NCBI GenBank assembly: GCA_025363655.1
Contig: JANYDK010000148.1
Location: 1 to 39,720 of the forward strand
From: Deltaproteobacteria bacterium
GTDB taxonomy: Bacteria > Myxococcota_A > Polyangia > Polyangiales > JADJMO01
Direction: 5' to 3'
DNA length: 39,720 nt
Positions 31,715 to 39,720 of this stretch are shown one piece after another. Both the position numbers and the translations under genes were made by a program. Within the stretch, counting starts at the first letter, position 1. Each line of letters opens with the position of its first letter. The notes beneath the pieces were generated by a model. The model searched no databases and was not told where the DNA came from. It was given only the letters and a program-made list of their open reading frames with translations.

Positions 31715-32536
31715 ATGTTGCGACGAACGACCGAAGACGCTGGGCGCATCGAGCTTTGGACCGTCGACCGCCCCCGCCAGGCCAACGCCCTGGACACGAC
31801 GACGCTAGGGATGCTGGAGGAAGCGGTCACCGAGGCCGAGGCGCGGCTCGCGCGACGGGAGCTGCTCCGCGGCGTCATTCTCCTGGCGGCGCCGCGAGAG
31901 AGCGGTCGGCCGGTGTTCCTCTCCGGGGCAGACCTCAAGGAGGTGGCCGCGCTTGCCGTGACGGGTGATGCCGAGCGGGCGCGGGCCTTCGCGGTGCGGG
32001 TCTCGAGCACCCTCGCGCGGCTCGAACGGCTGGGGTGTCTCGTCGTCGCGGCCATCGATGGCGACGTCTTCGGCGGCGGCTGCGAGGTGGTGATCGCCTG
32101 TGACTCGAGGATCGCCGAGGCGGGGATCGAACTTTCGTTTCGTCAGACCCGCATGGGTCTCACGACAGGCTGGGGCGGCACGACGCGGCTCGCGCGGCTC
32201 GTCTCGTTCGGGGCGGCGAAACGACTGCTCCTCACGGGCGCGCCGTGCAAGGCCGAAGAAGCGCTGCGGCTCGGGCTCGTCGACGAGGTGGTTCCGGTCG
32301 GCACCGCCAAGGCGCGCGCGCTCGAGCTCGTCCGCGTCAGCGCCCAAGGTGCCCCGCACGCCATCGCCGAGCTCAAACGCGGGCTGCTCGAGGCACGCGA
32401 GGGCACGCCCGAGGAACGCGAGACACGCGAGACGCGCGAGCTCGATCGCTTCGTCGCCTCCTGGGCGCACGACGATCACCGCGAAGCACTGGCCGCTTTG
32501 CGCGAGAAGCGTCCGGCGCGATGGACGCTCACGTGA
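31715..32536 (+). CDS. Enoyl-CoA hydratase/isomerase (crotonase) family protein
   Basis: The product is 273 residues; AGAGGA precedes the ATG. Crotonase marks: TVDRPRQANALDTTTLGMLE, the oxyanion-hole segment FLSGADLKEVA, and AAIDGDVFGGGCEVVIACDS with the first catalytic-type Glu (GGGCE). The second Glu of true hydratases (QPEI in rat mitochondrial hydratase) is replaced: the matching region reads FRQTRMGLTTGWGG. This pattern resembles ethylmalonyl/methylmalonyl-CoA decarboxylase-like crotonases more than hydratases, so hydration activity is doubtful. A 9-bp tandem repeat (32411-32440) encodes ERETRETRE near the C-terminus. Flanked by two minus-strand Cys-rich lipoprotein genes; no pathway neighbours. 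Confidence 0.87.
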   Translation: MLRRTTEDAGRIELWTVDRPRQANALDTTTLGMLEEAVTEAEARLARRELLRGVILLAAPRESGRPVFLSGADLKEVAALAVTGDAERARAFAVRVSSTLARLERLGCLVVAAIDGDVFGGGCEVVIACDSRIAEAGIELSFRQTRMGLTTGWGGTTRLARLVSFGAAKRLLLTGAPCKAEEALRLGLVDEVVPVGTAKARALELVRVSAQGAPHAIAELKRGLLEAREGTPEERETRETRELDRFVASWAHDDHREALAALREKRPARWTLT

Positions 32537-32545
32537 TCGGTTCGC

Positions 32546-33682
32546 TCAGGGGCCCGAGCCGCACGTCGCGCCGTCGGTGACGCCCGCGTCGGTGACCACG
32601 CAGAGACCGAACCCCGTCGGGATGGTCGGAGACTTGTCGCACGTACCGGCCGTGCACTCCTCGTCGTGCCCCTCGTGGCAGAGCTTGCGGCAGCGACGAT
32701 CGCCGGTCGGACCGAGGCAGGCGTAGCCGCGATCGCACGGCAGGCTCGAGCTACAGCAGTCGAGATCACGCCCGTGACCGACGGGCACGCAGGAGGTCTC
32801 GCCGAACTTCGTGACCACGGTGCACGTCGAGCTGTCGCTGCAGATGGTGTCGGGCGAGGCGAGGAGATGGCAGTTGTCCGGCGTGACGCAGACGGGGACT
32901 TTGTCGCCCGTCTCCGCGAGCGGGACCGGCGTGCAGTAGGCGCCCATCGCGTGGCAGAAATCGGCGTCGGGCGTCGCGCCGCAGCAGTACGGGAGGCACC
33001 GCGCGATGGTCCCCGGGGTGCCCGCGCAGGCGAGACCGGGCGCGCAGTCGGCGTCCTGGAGGCAGAACGACTCGCGTGCGCCGGTGCCGGCGAGCGCGCA
33101 GCTGGTGACGATTTGATTGCTCTCTCGCAGCACGCGACACGCGTGCACGGTGCCCGAGCCGGTCGTGTCGTAGGCGACGTCGGGGACCACGGCGTCGAAC
33201 GTCGCCGTGTCGGCAGGTCCGGTGTCGCCACCTCCGCTCGAGTCCGCCGCGTCTGCCGCGTCTGCCGCGTCTGCCGCATCTGCCGCATCTACCGCGTCTG
33301 CCGCATCTACCGCGTCACCTGCGTCGCCCGAGCCATCGGCGTCGACGTCCGCGAGCGAGTCCTTGGTCTCGTCGCTGGCGTCCGTCCCCGAGTCGAGGCG
33401 CGTGCACTTCTCGGCGCGGTCGGGATCGCACGAGGTGGAGAGCCTCTCCCCGCAGAGCTTGTCGCGGGTCGTCGAGACGTCGTCACCGATCTCGATGATC
33501 TGCGCGTCGCCCCCGTCCGGGATCGAAGTGTCGTGGAAGGGGTCGACGCCGGCGTCGCTCGCCGCGTACGAGCAGCCGCCCGAGCCGCCGAGAATCACCA
33601 GGGTCGCAGCGCCAGCGCCGGCCAAGAGGGCCATCAGCCAACGGCGGCGGGGGCGATCGGCGGGCGGAGGGGGCATGGTCAT
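32546..33682 (-). CDS. Cys-rich lipoprotein or membrane-anchored protein with Ala-Asp repeat linker
   Basis: The product is 378 residues from ATG 33682 (ATG 33676 also possible; the frame opens with TTG at 33688). A basic head and hydrophobic segment (LMALLAGAGAATLVILGGSG) end in a lipobox-like GGC. A short Cys-bearing region follows, then an acidic Asp/Ala linker built from a 9-bp repeat (33243-33323, product AADAADAAD). The C-terminal ~220 residues hold over 20 Cys with DADCAPGLACAGTPGTIARC and DLDCCSSSLPCDRGYACL motifs, the C-x(5-8)-G-x-x-C spacing common in myxobacterial surface proteins. Function unknown. Convergent with the crotonase gene, 9-nt gap. Confidence 0.83.
   Translation of the reverse strand: MTMPPPPADRPRRRWLMALLAGAGAATLVILGGSGGCSYAASDAGVDPFHDTSIPDGGDAQIIEIGDDVSTTRDKLCGERLSTSCDPDRAEKCTRLDSGTDASDETKDSLADVDADGSGDAGDAVDAADAVDAADAADAADAADAADSSGGGDTGPADTATFDAVVPDVAYDTTGSGTVHACRVLRESNQIVTSCALAGTGARESFCLQDADCAPGLACAGTPGTIARCLPYCCGATPDADFCHAMGAYCTPVPLAETGDKVPVCVTPDNCHLLASPDTICSDSSTCTVVTKFGETSCVPVGHGRDLDCCSSSLPCDRGYACLGPTGDRRCRKLCHEGHDEECTAGTCDKSPTIPTGFGLCVVTDAGVTDGATCGSGP
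33243..33323 (-). repeat. 9-bp tandem repeat, about nine copies
   Basis: Unit TCTGCCGCG with C/A and T/A variation, exactly nine bases per unit, in frame, encoding Ala-Asp-Ala on the minus strand. The longest of several 9-bp repeats in the window. Confidence 0.92.
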
Positions 33683-33866
33683 AAGCAAGCGCGTGGCCGT
33701 GACCGCGCTCAGCTAGCTGGCACGTGGGCGGGCCCTAGTCTGGCGGAACGGCCCTCCGACCGCCAGCATTTGCCGGTTCTGGCGCCGACGATCTCGCTGG
33801 CATCTTCCGCTTCCGCCCCGGCACGTCGTTGCTCTCGGGCAACTTTAGGCTACACCTCCGCACCCC

Positions 33867-35456
33867 ATGCGCAGTCTTCGCCTCGTTTCGCTCGTCGCAC
33901 TCGCTTCTCTGCTCGCTTCTCCGCTCGCCTGCAGTGGCGCGACCGGGCAGACGTTCGACTTCCCCCAGGACACGAGCGAGGGCGACGGCGGCGACGGCAG
34001 TAGCAACGACGGCAGCGGCGACACGGCCCCTGAGGGCGGCCGCGACACCAGCGCCTCTGACACGAGTGGCGGCGATGGCAGCAGCACGGATGGCTCCGGC
34101 GGTGACGGCGCGGGTGACGGCGCCAGCGATGGCAGCAGCGATGGCAGCAGCGCGGATGGCTCCGGCGGTGACGGCGCGAGTGACGGCGCGGGTGACGGCG
34201 CGAGTGACGGCGGCGATGGCAGCAGCACGGATGGCTCCGGCGGTGACGGCGCGAGTGACGGCGCGAGTGACGCGAAGACCGACACGCTCGTCGACACCGG
34301 CGGCGACACCGCATGCGGCGCTCCTGGCGATCTCTGCTGCGCGGGCGGCACGTGCAAGGGCGGCGCGCTCTGCGTCGGAGGCGTCTGCGGCACCTGCGGT
34401 GGACCGGGGCTCATCTGCTGCAGCGGACCGACCGCGTGCGGGACCGGAAGCGTCTGCAGCGCCGGCGCGTGCGTCGTCTGCGGTGGTCTCGGGCAAGCGT
34501 GTTGCGACGGCCCTTCGTGCAGCACTGGCTTCGTCTGCGGCGCGCTCGGCACCTGCGCGCGCTGCGGCGGCATCGGCGAGCCGTGTTGCGCGGGCGCGAA
34601 GTGTACGAGCGGCGGCGTCTGCAACGGGACGACGCTCCTCTGCGAGTGCGGCGGCCCCGGCGAGCCATGCTGCGCGGGGAGCACCTGCAGCGGCAGCGCG
34701 CTCTGCACCGGCGGCACCTGCAGCACCTGCGGCGGCGTCGGACAACCGTGCTGCGCCAGCGGCGGATGCAGCGGCTTCAACGTCTGCCTGACGGGCACCT
34801 GTCGCGCGCCGACGTCGTGCTCACGCGAGACCGATTGCACGAGCGGCGGCGGCACCGGCAAGTGCGGCGGCCCGTCGGTCTGCACCGGCAGCGTCTGTTA
34901 TGTCTGCTACACGCCGCCGAGCACTGCGACGGGCGTCAGCGACGCGAAGTGCGCCGACTCCAGCACCTGCGCCAGCAACCTCTGCGACGAGCTCCGCAGC
35001 CACTGCAGCGCGCCCTGCTCCAACTCCGACGCCACGCGCGACAAGGACTGCACCGACTACCTCGGCGCCGGCTTCGTCTGCACCGAAGAGACGCTCACCG
35101 TCGGCACCGCCAGCGGCCCCCTCGGCTGGTGCGCGCGCGGCTGCGCCCACAACGCCGACTGCAAGACCGGCGACATCTGCCAAGGCTCGTCCAACTCCGG
35201 CGCCAACCGCGTCGACCTCGTCTGCGGCCCGCCCGACGCCGGCTCCAAGACCTTGGGCGCCGACTGCGATCCGACGAAGGCCGACTGCGACACGGGCGTC
35301 TGCCTCACGTACACCAGCGGCAGCGTGACGACGCACAAGTGCACCGCGTTCTGCACCAGCATCGCCGACTGCGGCAGCGGCCTCGGCAAGTGCACGACCG
35401 TGTCGTTCACGCGACCGGGCGGGGGGACGCAGGCTCAGCTGGTGTGCACGCCGTAA
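33867..35456 (+). CDS. Cys-rich lipoprotein with Asp/Gly/Ser linker and six tandem Cys repeats
   Basis: The product is 529 residues. Signal peptide with lipobox LLASPLAC. Residues ~30-145 are a low-complexity acidic stalk of DGSGGDGASDG type, encoded by nested DNA repeats (34066-34275). Next come six tandem ~27-residue units of the form CGG-x-G-x-x-CC-x(4)-C-x(5)-C-x(4)-C (CGGPGLICC, CGGLGQACC, CGGIGEPCC, CGGPGEPCC, CGGVGQPCC), then ~200 residues with less regular Cys pairs (SRETDCTSGGGTGKC; TSIADCGSGLGKC). All Cys counts fit an exported, disulfide-bonded surface protein. A TACACC box 10 nt before ATG is a possible leaderless promoter. The stop codon is the first three bases of a 21-bp tandem repeat. 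Confidence 0.87.
   Translation: MRSLRLVSLVALASLLASPLACSGATGQTFDFPQDTSEGDGGDGSSNDGSGDTAPEGGRDTSASDTSGGDGSSTDGSGGDGAGDGASDGSSDGSSADGSGGDGASDGAGDGASDGGDGSSTDGSGGDGASDGASDAKTDTLVDTGGDTACGAPGDLCCAGGTCKGGALCVGGVCGTCGGPGLICCSGPTACGTGSVCSAGACVVCGGLGQACCDGPSCSTGFVCGALGTCARCGGIGEPCCAGAKCTSGGVCNGTTLLCECGGPGEPCCAGSTCSGSALCTGGTCSTCGGVGQPCCASGGCSGFNVCLTGTCRAPTSCSRETDCTSGGGTGKCGGPSVCTGSVCYVCYTPPSTATGVSDAKCADSSTCASNLCDELRSHCSAPCSNSDATRDKDCTDYLGAGFVCTEETLTVGTASGPLGWCARGCAHNADCKTGDICQGSSNSGANRVDLVCGPPDAGSKTLGADCDPTKADCDTGVCLTYTSGSVTTHKCTAFCTSIADCGSGLGKCTTVSFTRPGGGTQAQLVCTP
34066..34275 (+). repeat. Nested in-frame tandem repeats encoding the Asp/Gly/Ser stalk
   Basis: Blocks such as GGATGGCTCCGGCGGTGACG recur three times, separated by runs of GATGGCAGCAGC and GTGACGGCGCGA units. 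All lengths are multiples of three. The pattern indicates recent slippage or recombination. Confidence 0.85.
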
Positions 35457-35581
35457 GCGGGTCCCGGGGCTCTGTAAGCTGGTCCCGGAGCTCTGTAAGC
35501 TGGTCCCGGGGCTCTGTAAGTTGGTCCGGGCGTAGGGGAAGCTGGTCCGGGCGTGGGGACAGCTGGTCTGGGCATAAGGAC
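35454..35581 (+). repeat. 21-22-bp tandem repeat, six copies, starting at a stop codon
   Basis: Units of type TAAGCTGGTCCCGGGGCTCT begin at 35454, 35475, 35496, 35517, 35539 and 35561. The first TAA is the stop codon of the preceding Cys-rich gene; the next three units repeat the TAA in the same frame. Later copies decay. No coding or terminator role is evident; the rest of the 169-bp gap is blank. Confidence 0.85.
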
Positions 35582-35625
35582 GGTACCCGCGCGAAAGATC
35601 CTAAAAGAGAACGATCTCGCGCACT

Positions 35626-37677
35626 TCAGTACTTCGAACCGCTGCCAGGCTTCGGAATCGGCAGCACGTACCCAGTCGGCGCGGGGGGCACGATGACCGT
35701 CGGCTGCGGCGGAGGCCCACCAGGCCCCGGACCCTTCGGACCCTTCGGTCCCTTGGGCTCGCCACCTGGACCAGGGCCCGGCGGCGGACCACCCGGCATC
35801 ATCCCGCCAGGACCACCAGGGCCGCCGGGCATCATACCGCCTGGGCCACCAGGACCTCCAGGACCTCCAGGACCCCCAGGGCCACCCGGACCGCCAGGAC
35901 CCTGCGGCGGACCGCGCATGATCATCGGGGCCAGCACCTGCATCGTCAGGTCGAGGTCGAAGTCGCCCAGCAGGCTGACGCCGTTCGGGGACGTCACGAG
36001 CGAGAGCGCGATCGCCGAGTCGAGGGGCTCGATGCCCATGCCCTTGGCGAGCGGCGTGTCGCTGCGCAGCGGCGCGATGAGAGCGAAGGCGGCGCCGCGG
36101 GCGGGGAGCTTGGCGAGGTGGGCCTTCATCGGCGTCGAGGCGCCGAGGTGCTCGTCGGACTTGGCGGAGGCGAGCTGCTCGACGCGCTGCCTCGGGCTCG
36201 CACCACGCGCGATGTAGACGTAGCCGTCGCGGACGATCCAGGCGAAGCCGATGGGAGGCATCGGGGGCTGGCCGGGCTCGACGGGAGGGACGACCTCCAT
36301 CGACTCACCCACGCCGCCGCCTTCGGTGCTGAGCGCCTTCGCGGGGATGCCGGCGACGAACATCTCGCTGAAGTCGTGCGCAGCGAGCTTCGCCTTCTCG
36401 GCGTCTTTGATCTTGAAGCGCATCAGGCTCGCGCCAGGGCCACCGTAGGGCGGCGGATCGGCGACCGAGGCGACGACGACCTCGCCCTCGATGGCGGCGA
36501 TGACCTCGGCGAACACCTTTTCGGTCTTCACGCGCAGCTCGGCGGGGATCTTGTCTTCCTCACCGGGGGGCGGCGTGACGAGGAACTTGCGGAGGATCTC
36601 CAGCCACGCGGTCGGGAACTGAAGGGCGAGGGCGCCGAGCGCATCCTTCGGCGCGCCCGAAGCGAGCATGCTCGACTCCTGCGAGGGGTACTCGGAGAGG
36701 AAGCGCGAGAGCGGCGTCGACGGGGACACGCGCAACGTGGCGTTGACGTTCGCGGTCTTCTCGCCGATGTCGAGGATCAGCTCGAGGTCCTGCGCGCCCG
36801 GCCACGTCTTGCTGGCGGCGCCGGCGACCTCGTCGAAGAGCTGCTTGGCCGGCCCGGTGGTGGCCCCGCCGAGCTGGGGGGCGCTCCACTGCACCCACCA
36901 GTTTTCGATCAGCTTGGCGAAGGGGCCCGAGATCCACGACTGCGGCGCGCGGGCGACGATGTCGTGCTTCTGCTCCATCGCCAGCGGGAGGCCGGCGGCA
37001 AATCGCGGCGCGCCTTGCTCGAGCGCGCGACGATCGCTCCCGAGGAGGACTTGATTGCCGTAGAGCGCGAGGTAGCGGCCGGTCTTCGCGCCCTTGTAGG
37101 CGTCGACCCCGAGCACGTCGCTGTGTTCTTTCGTCGCCTTCTCGCGCTCGGCGTAGGCGATCATCACCTTGGCGGCGCTGGCCGCGTTCTTCACCGTCGC
37201 CGCGAGGACGAAGCGTGAGCCGCCATCGGGCGGAGGCGGCACCTGCGGATCGTCGGCGAGGATCGCGTAGCCGAGCGGCTTCTCGAAATCGAGCTCGTCG
37301 ACGTCCTTCTGCGACTCCGGCGGCATGCCGTTCTTGAGGACCGTCGCGAACGTGACCACCGCACCGGGCGGCGCGAGGCGCGGCAAGATGTGACTGGCGA
37401 CCAGCTCCGGGTTCTTCACCCAAATCTCGAGCGCGAGCCCCTGCGGCACCGGCGCCGGTACCACCGGAACGTCCGACGTCTTGGGGATGATCAGCTGCCC
37501 GGTCTTCGTCTGACCGGCGTGACCGGCATGACCGCCGTGACCCGCGTGCTTGTGATGCAGCTGACGACGCACGAGGAAGGCGAGCGCCAAGACGGCGACG
37601 GCGATCACCACCGCGTAGTACCAACGTTCCCTGGCCTTCGTCGCCTCGGCCTCTTGGGTCTCTTGCATGTCGCTCAT
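35626..37677 (-). CDS. Single-pass membrane protein with collagen-like C-terminal tail, unknown
   Basis: The product is 683 residues; ATG 37677 has GAGGG 7-11 nt upstream. One N-terminal transmembrane helix (WYYAVVIAVAVLALAFLV) is followed by a His/Gly-rich stretch (HHKHAGHGGHAGHAGQ) that could bind metal. The large extracytoplasmic region (~75-560) is a mixed alpha/beta repeat-like fold (LALEIWVKNPELVASHILPR; GFAWIVRDGYVYIARGASPR), without recognised family; segments recall DUF3352-like proteins. The C-terminal ~110 residues are Gly-Pro-Gly-Gly and Gly-x-Pro runs (collagen-like but irregular), ending PIPKPGSGSKY. Function unknown. Expected in the periplasm, anchored in the inner membrane. 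Confidence 0.82.
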   Translation of the reverse strand: MSDMQETQEAEATKARERWYYAVVIAVAVLALAFLVRRQLHHKHAGHGGHAGHAGQTKTGQLIIPKTSDVPVVPAPVPQGLALEIWVKNPELVASHILPRLAPPGAVVTFATVLKNGMPPESQKDVDELDFEKPLGYAILADDPQVPPPPDGGSRFVLAATVKNAASAAKVMIAYAEREKATKEHSDVLGVDAYKGAKTGRYLALYGNQVLLGSDRRALEQGAPRFAAGLPLAMEQKHDIVARAPQSWISGPFAKLIENWWVQWSAPQLGGATTGPAKQLFDEVAGAASKTWPGAQDLELILDIGEKTANVNATLRVSPSTPLSRFLSEYPSQESSMLASGAPKDALGALALQFPTAWLEILRKFLVTPPPGEEDKIPAELRVKTEKVFAEVIAAIEGEVVVASVADPPPYGGPGASLMRFKIKDAEKAKLAAHDFSEMFVAGIPAKALSTEGGGVGESMEVVPPVEPGQPPMPPIGFAWIVRDGYVYIARGASPRQRVEQLASAKSDEHLGASTPMKAHLAKLPARGAAFALIAPLRSDTPLAKGMGIEPLDSAIALSLVTSPNGVSLLGDFDLDLTMQVLAPMIMRGPPQGPGGPGGPGGPGGPGGPGGPGGMMPGGPGGPGGMMPGGPPPGPGPGGEPKGPKGPKGPGPGGPPPQPTVIVPPAPTGYVLPIPKPGSGSKY
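35770..35915 (-). repeat. 9-bp based repeats encoding the Gly/Pro-rich tail
   Basis: Runs of CCAGGACCT-type nine-base units (clearest at 35850-35903), in frame, giving GPG GPG on the minus strand, interrupted by two GGMMPGGP segments. Confidence 0.82.
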
Positions 37678-37746
37678 GAAGCGCCCTCGCTAGCCGCCCA
37701 CCTGCGGGGTGGCAATGGCGGGAGTCACATCGCGACTACAGCGCGA

Positions 37747-39180
37747 TTACATCGCGACGAGCAGGCGCGCCGCTTCTTCCAGCTCGGCGGCGCAGGCGAC
37801 CTCGAGGACGCGGGTGCAGGAGGGGGCGTACTTGTGCATCGCGCTGTCGCCGATCGACCAGGCGCCGCGACGTTCGGGGTTGATCCAGAGGAGCGCCCGC
37901 GCACGACGGCGGAGATCGGCCAGCACCCAGGCTTCGTCGGGTTGGTAGTTGTTGCGACCGTCGCCGATGATCACCACCGTCGTCTTCCGATCGATCGCGC
38001 CGAGGTGATCGCGATGGAAGCGCGCGAAGACGGCGCCGTAGTTGGAGTTGCTGGCGAGCGAGGTGGCTTCGCCGGCGAAGATGCGGGAGAGCGCGGCGCT
38101 CACCTGCTCACGCTGCATCAGCTTGGTGACCTCGCCGAGCTCGCTGACGAAGACGAAGGAGCGCGTGCCCGAGAAGAGCTCCTGCAGCGCGTAGACGAGC
38201 TCGAGCATGAAGCGCGCGGCGAGGCGCACCGAATCGGAGACGTCGCAGAGGAGCACCAGCTTCGGTCGATCGCGACGACGACGACGGCGCACGGGGGCGA
38301 TCGGGACGCCGGCGTTCTTCCACGACGCGCGCAACGTCCGGCGCACGTCGATGATCCCGCGACGCTGCCGACGACGTCGCACGCGCGCCTTGCCGCGCAG
38401 CTTCTCTGCGAGCCGACGGACGGCGCCGCGAACCTCCTCGACCTCGGCGTCGGAGAGCGAGGTGAAGGCGGTCTCGGTGAGGCGTCGCGTGCGACTCTCG
38501 GCGGTGCGCCCGAGGGTGCGACGATCGAGCTCGCGTCGGACGTCGCCGCGCACCTCTTCGCGCGTGCGTGCGAGTTGTGCTTCGAGGGCATCGGCGAGCG
38601 CGTCGCCTCGCTCCCCGAGTGCTCCCCGCAGCGCCGCGCGGAGCAGCGCCAGCTCCCCTTGGGCCCGACCGAGCCCGACCCGCTCGAAGACCCGCTGCGT
38701 GAAGAAGCCGAGCTGCAAGGGACTGCCGAGACCTTCCATCGCCCGCAAGACGTCTGGCCTTCGCATCAGCCGCGCGAGCTCGCCACCGCCACCGGCGCCG
38801 AGGAGCCCGCCGAGATTGCTGAGGGGTGCGCCACCGGCCTGCGCGGCGAGCGCTTCACGGAGCGCTTCGAGCTCGGCGTCGCTGAAGCCCTCTTCGCGCA
38901 AGCGATCGAAGAGATCGAGCGCCGTCTTCGCGCCCGGCCGGAAGAAGCCCTCGAAGACCTCGTCGAAGATCACTCGCTGCGCCTTCCGCTTCACGAGCGC
39001 GGCGGCGAGGGCCTCGCGCACCGTCTCGCGATCGTCGACGCCGACGATGGCGAGCGCGCGCGCCGCGTCGATCGCCTCGGGAGGTGCGAGCGGGAGACCT
39101 CGCCTCCGGAGCACCGCGCAGAGCTCGGCGAGCACGCGCAAGACGCCGTCGGGATCGAGGACCTTGGCGCTCACGCTCAT
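37747..39180 (-). CDS. VWA-domain protein of the CoxE family
   Basis: The product is 477 residues. The N-terminal ~270 residues are helical and charged (VLRVLAELCAVLRRRGLPLA; AFTSLSDAEVEEVRGAVRRL) as in CoxE/YehP-like proteins. A strongly basic stretch (RVRRRRQRRGIIDVRRTLRA) precedes the VWA domain (~300-470). The MIDAS motif D-x-S-x-S is present (LLCDVSDSVRLAARFM), with FVFVSELGEVTKLM and VVIIGDGRNNYQPDEAWVL. CoxE proteins act with MoxR-type AAA+ ATPases (CoxD) in metal-cofactor assembly. No MoxR ATPase is seen within the window; it may lie elsewhere. The gene lies 69 nt from the membrane protein gene and 39 nt from the Gly-rich gene on the same strand. Confidence 0.9.
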   Translation of the reverse strand: MSVSAKVLDPDGVLRVLAELCAVLRRRGLPLAPPEAIDAARALAIVGVDDRETVREALAAALVKRKAQRVIFDEVFEGFFRPGAKTALDLFDRLREEGFSDAELEALREALAAQAGGAPLSNLGGLLGAGGGGELARLMRRPDVLRAMEGLGSPLQLGFFTQRVFERVGLGRAQGELALLRAALRGALGERGDALADALEAQLARTREEVRGDVRRELDRRTLGRTAESRTRRLTETAFTSLSDAEVEEVRGAVRRLAEKLRGKARVRRRRQRRGIIDVRRTLRASWKNAGVPIAPVRRRRRRDRPKLVLLCDVSDSVRLAARFMLELVYALQELFSGTRSFVFVSELGEVTKLMQREQVSAALSRIFAGEATSLASNSNYGAVFARFHRDHLGAIDRKTTVVIIGDGRNNYQPDEAWVLADLRRRARALLWINPERRGAWSIGDSAMHKYAPSCTRVLEVACAAELEEAARLLVAM

Positions 39181-39219
39181 GAAGGACCGCCCATCGCTGG
39201 AGACGATGGACCGGCGCGA

Positions 39220-39720
<501 letters not shown>

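Noticed and set aside
33711-33720. Palindrome CAGCTAGCTG upstream of the lipoprotein gene at 32546-33682
   Set aside because: Ten-base palindrome alone in a short divergent gap, no second site or -10 box; too little to call an operator.
32666-34003. 445-codon plus-strand frame rich in Arg/Val/Cys
   Set aside because: Antisense reading of the Ala-Asp repeat lipoprotein; it then runs out of phase into the next gene.
35454-35581. CRISPR array
   Set aside because: Units are directly contiguous 21-22-bp repeats with no spacers and no cas genes.

Overview
The window is high-GC, densely coded bacterial DNA that reads as a myxobacterium (phylum Myxococcota). This is an inference from content. It carries a eukaryote-like Ser/Thr kinase fused to a receiver domain, a PP2C phosphatase, lipoproteins with Asp/Thr-rich linkers and Cys-rich domains, collagen-like and Gly-rich surface proteins, a GspE-N-like protein, and a LexA-box-like palindrome close to the published Myxococcus xanthus consensus at the start of dnaE2. 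No rRNA, tRNA, CRISPR array, phage or transposase gene was seen.

Layout. 1-2.7 kb: 5' part of an ABC-transporter ATPase gene (minus, cut by the window edge), then a ParA ATPase with two N-terminal Cys4 modules, and a ribbon-helix-helix partner behind two inverted repeats. 2.7-7.5 kb: a GspE-N-like protein (minus), then a CpsB-type PHP phosphatase, a nucleotide-sugar dehydrogenase and a flippase-like membrane protein, which suggests surface polysaccharide work. 7.5-13.9 kb: an RND/MMPL exporter, an outer-membrane-like protein (minus), a PP2C phosphatase (minus), a 3D-domain protein and a small helical protein. 13.9-18.5 kb: a Rep/UvrD helicase, a TPR-like small protein and a DPM1-like glycosyltransferase (all minus), then a polyprenyl diphosphate synthase. 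Polyprenyl phosphate would be the acceptor lipid for the DPM1-like enzyme. 18.6-22.3 kb: a GbsR/MarR regulator overlapping an outer-membrane protein gene, a Lys-rich/Cys-rich lipoprotein and a small membrane protein. 22.3-25.7 kb: dnaE2 (minus). 25.9-30.7 kb: the kinase-receiver hybrid followed by topoisomerase VI subunits B and A. 30.7-39.7 kb: three Cys-rich lipoproteins around a crotonase, a single-pass protein with a collagen-like tail, a CoxE-type VWA protein and the C-terminal part of a Gly-rich protein.

Three patterns cross gene boundaries. First, five copies of a ~61-bp element are scattered between 16 and 24 kb. They fold into two hairpins with compensatory base changes between copies, and one copy lies in frame inside dnaE2. 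Second, many genes have an extended -10-like box (TGn + TATACT-like) only 6-12 nt before the start codon and no Shine-Dalgarno, which suggests leaderless transcripts. Third, at least eight loci carry 9-bp (three-codon) tandem repeats, mostly inside genes. Convergent gene pairs are packed so tightly that two overlap at their stop codons.

The best candidates for something undescribed are the two-hairpin repeat family, the zinc-ribbon ParA with its RHH partner and dyad sites, and the bacterial topoisomerase VI operon behind a hybrid kinase. All functions are inferred from sequence reading alone.
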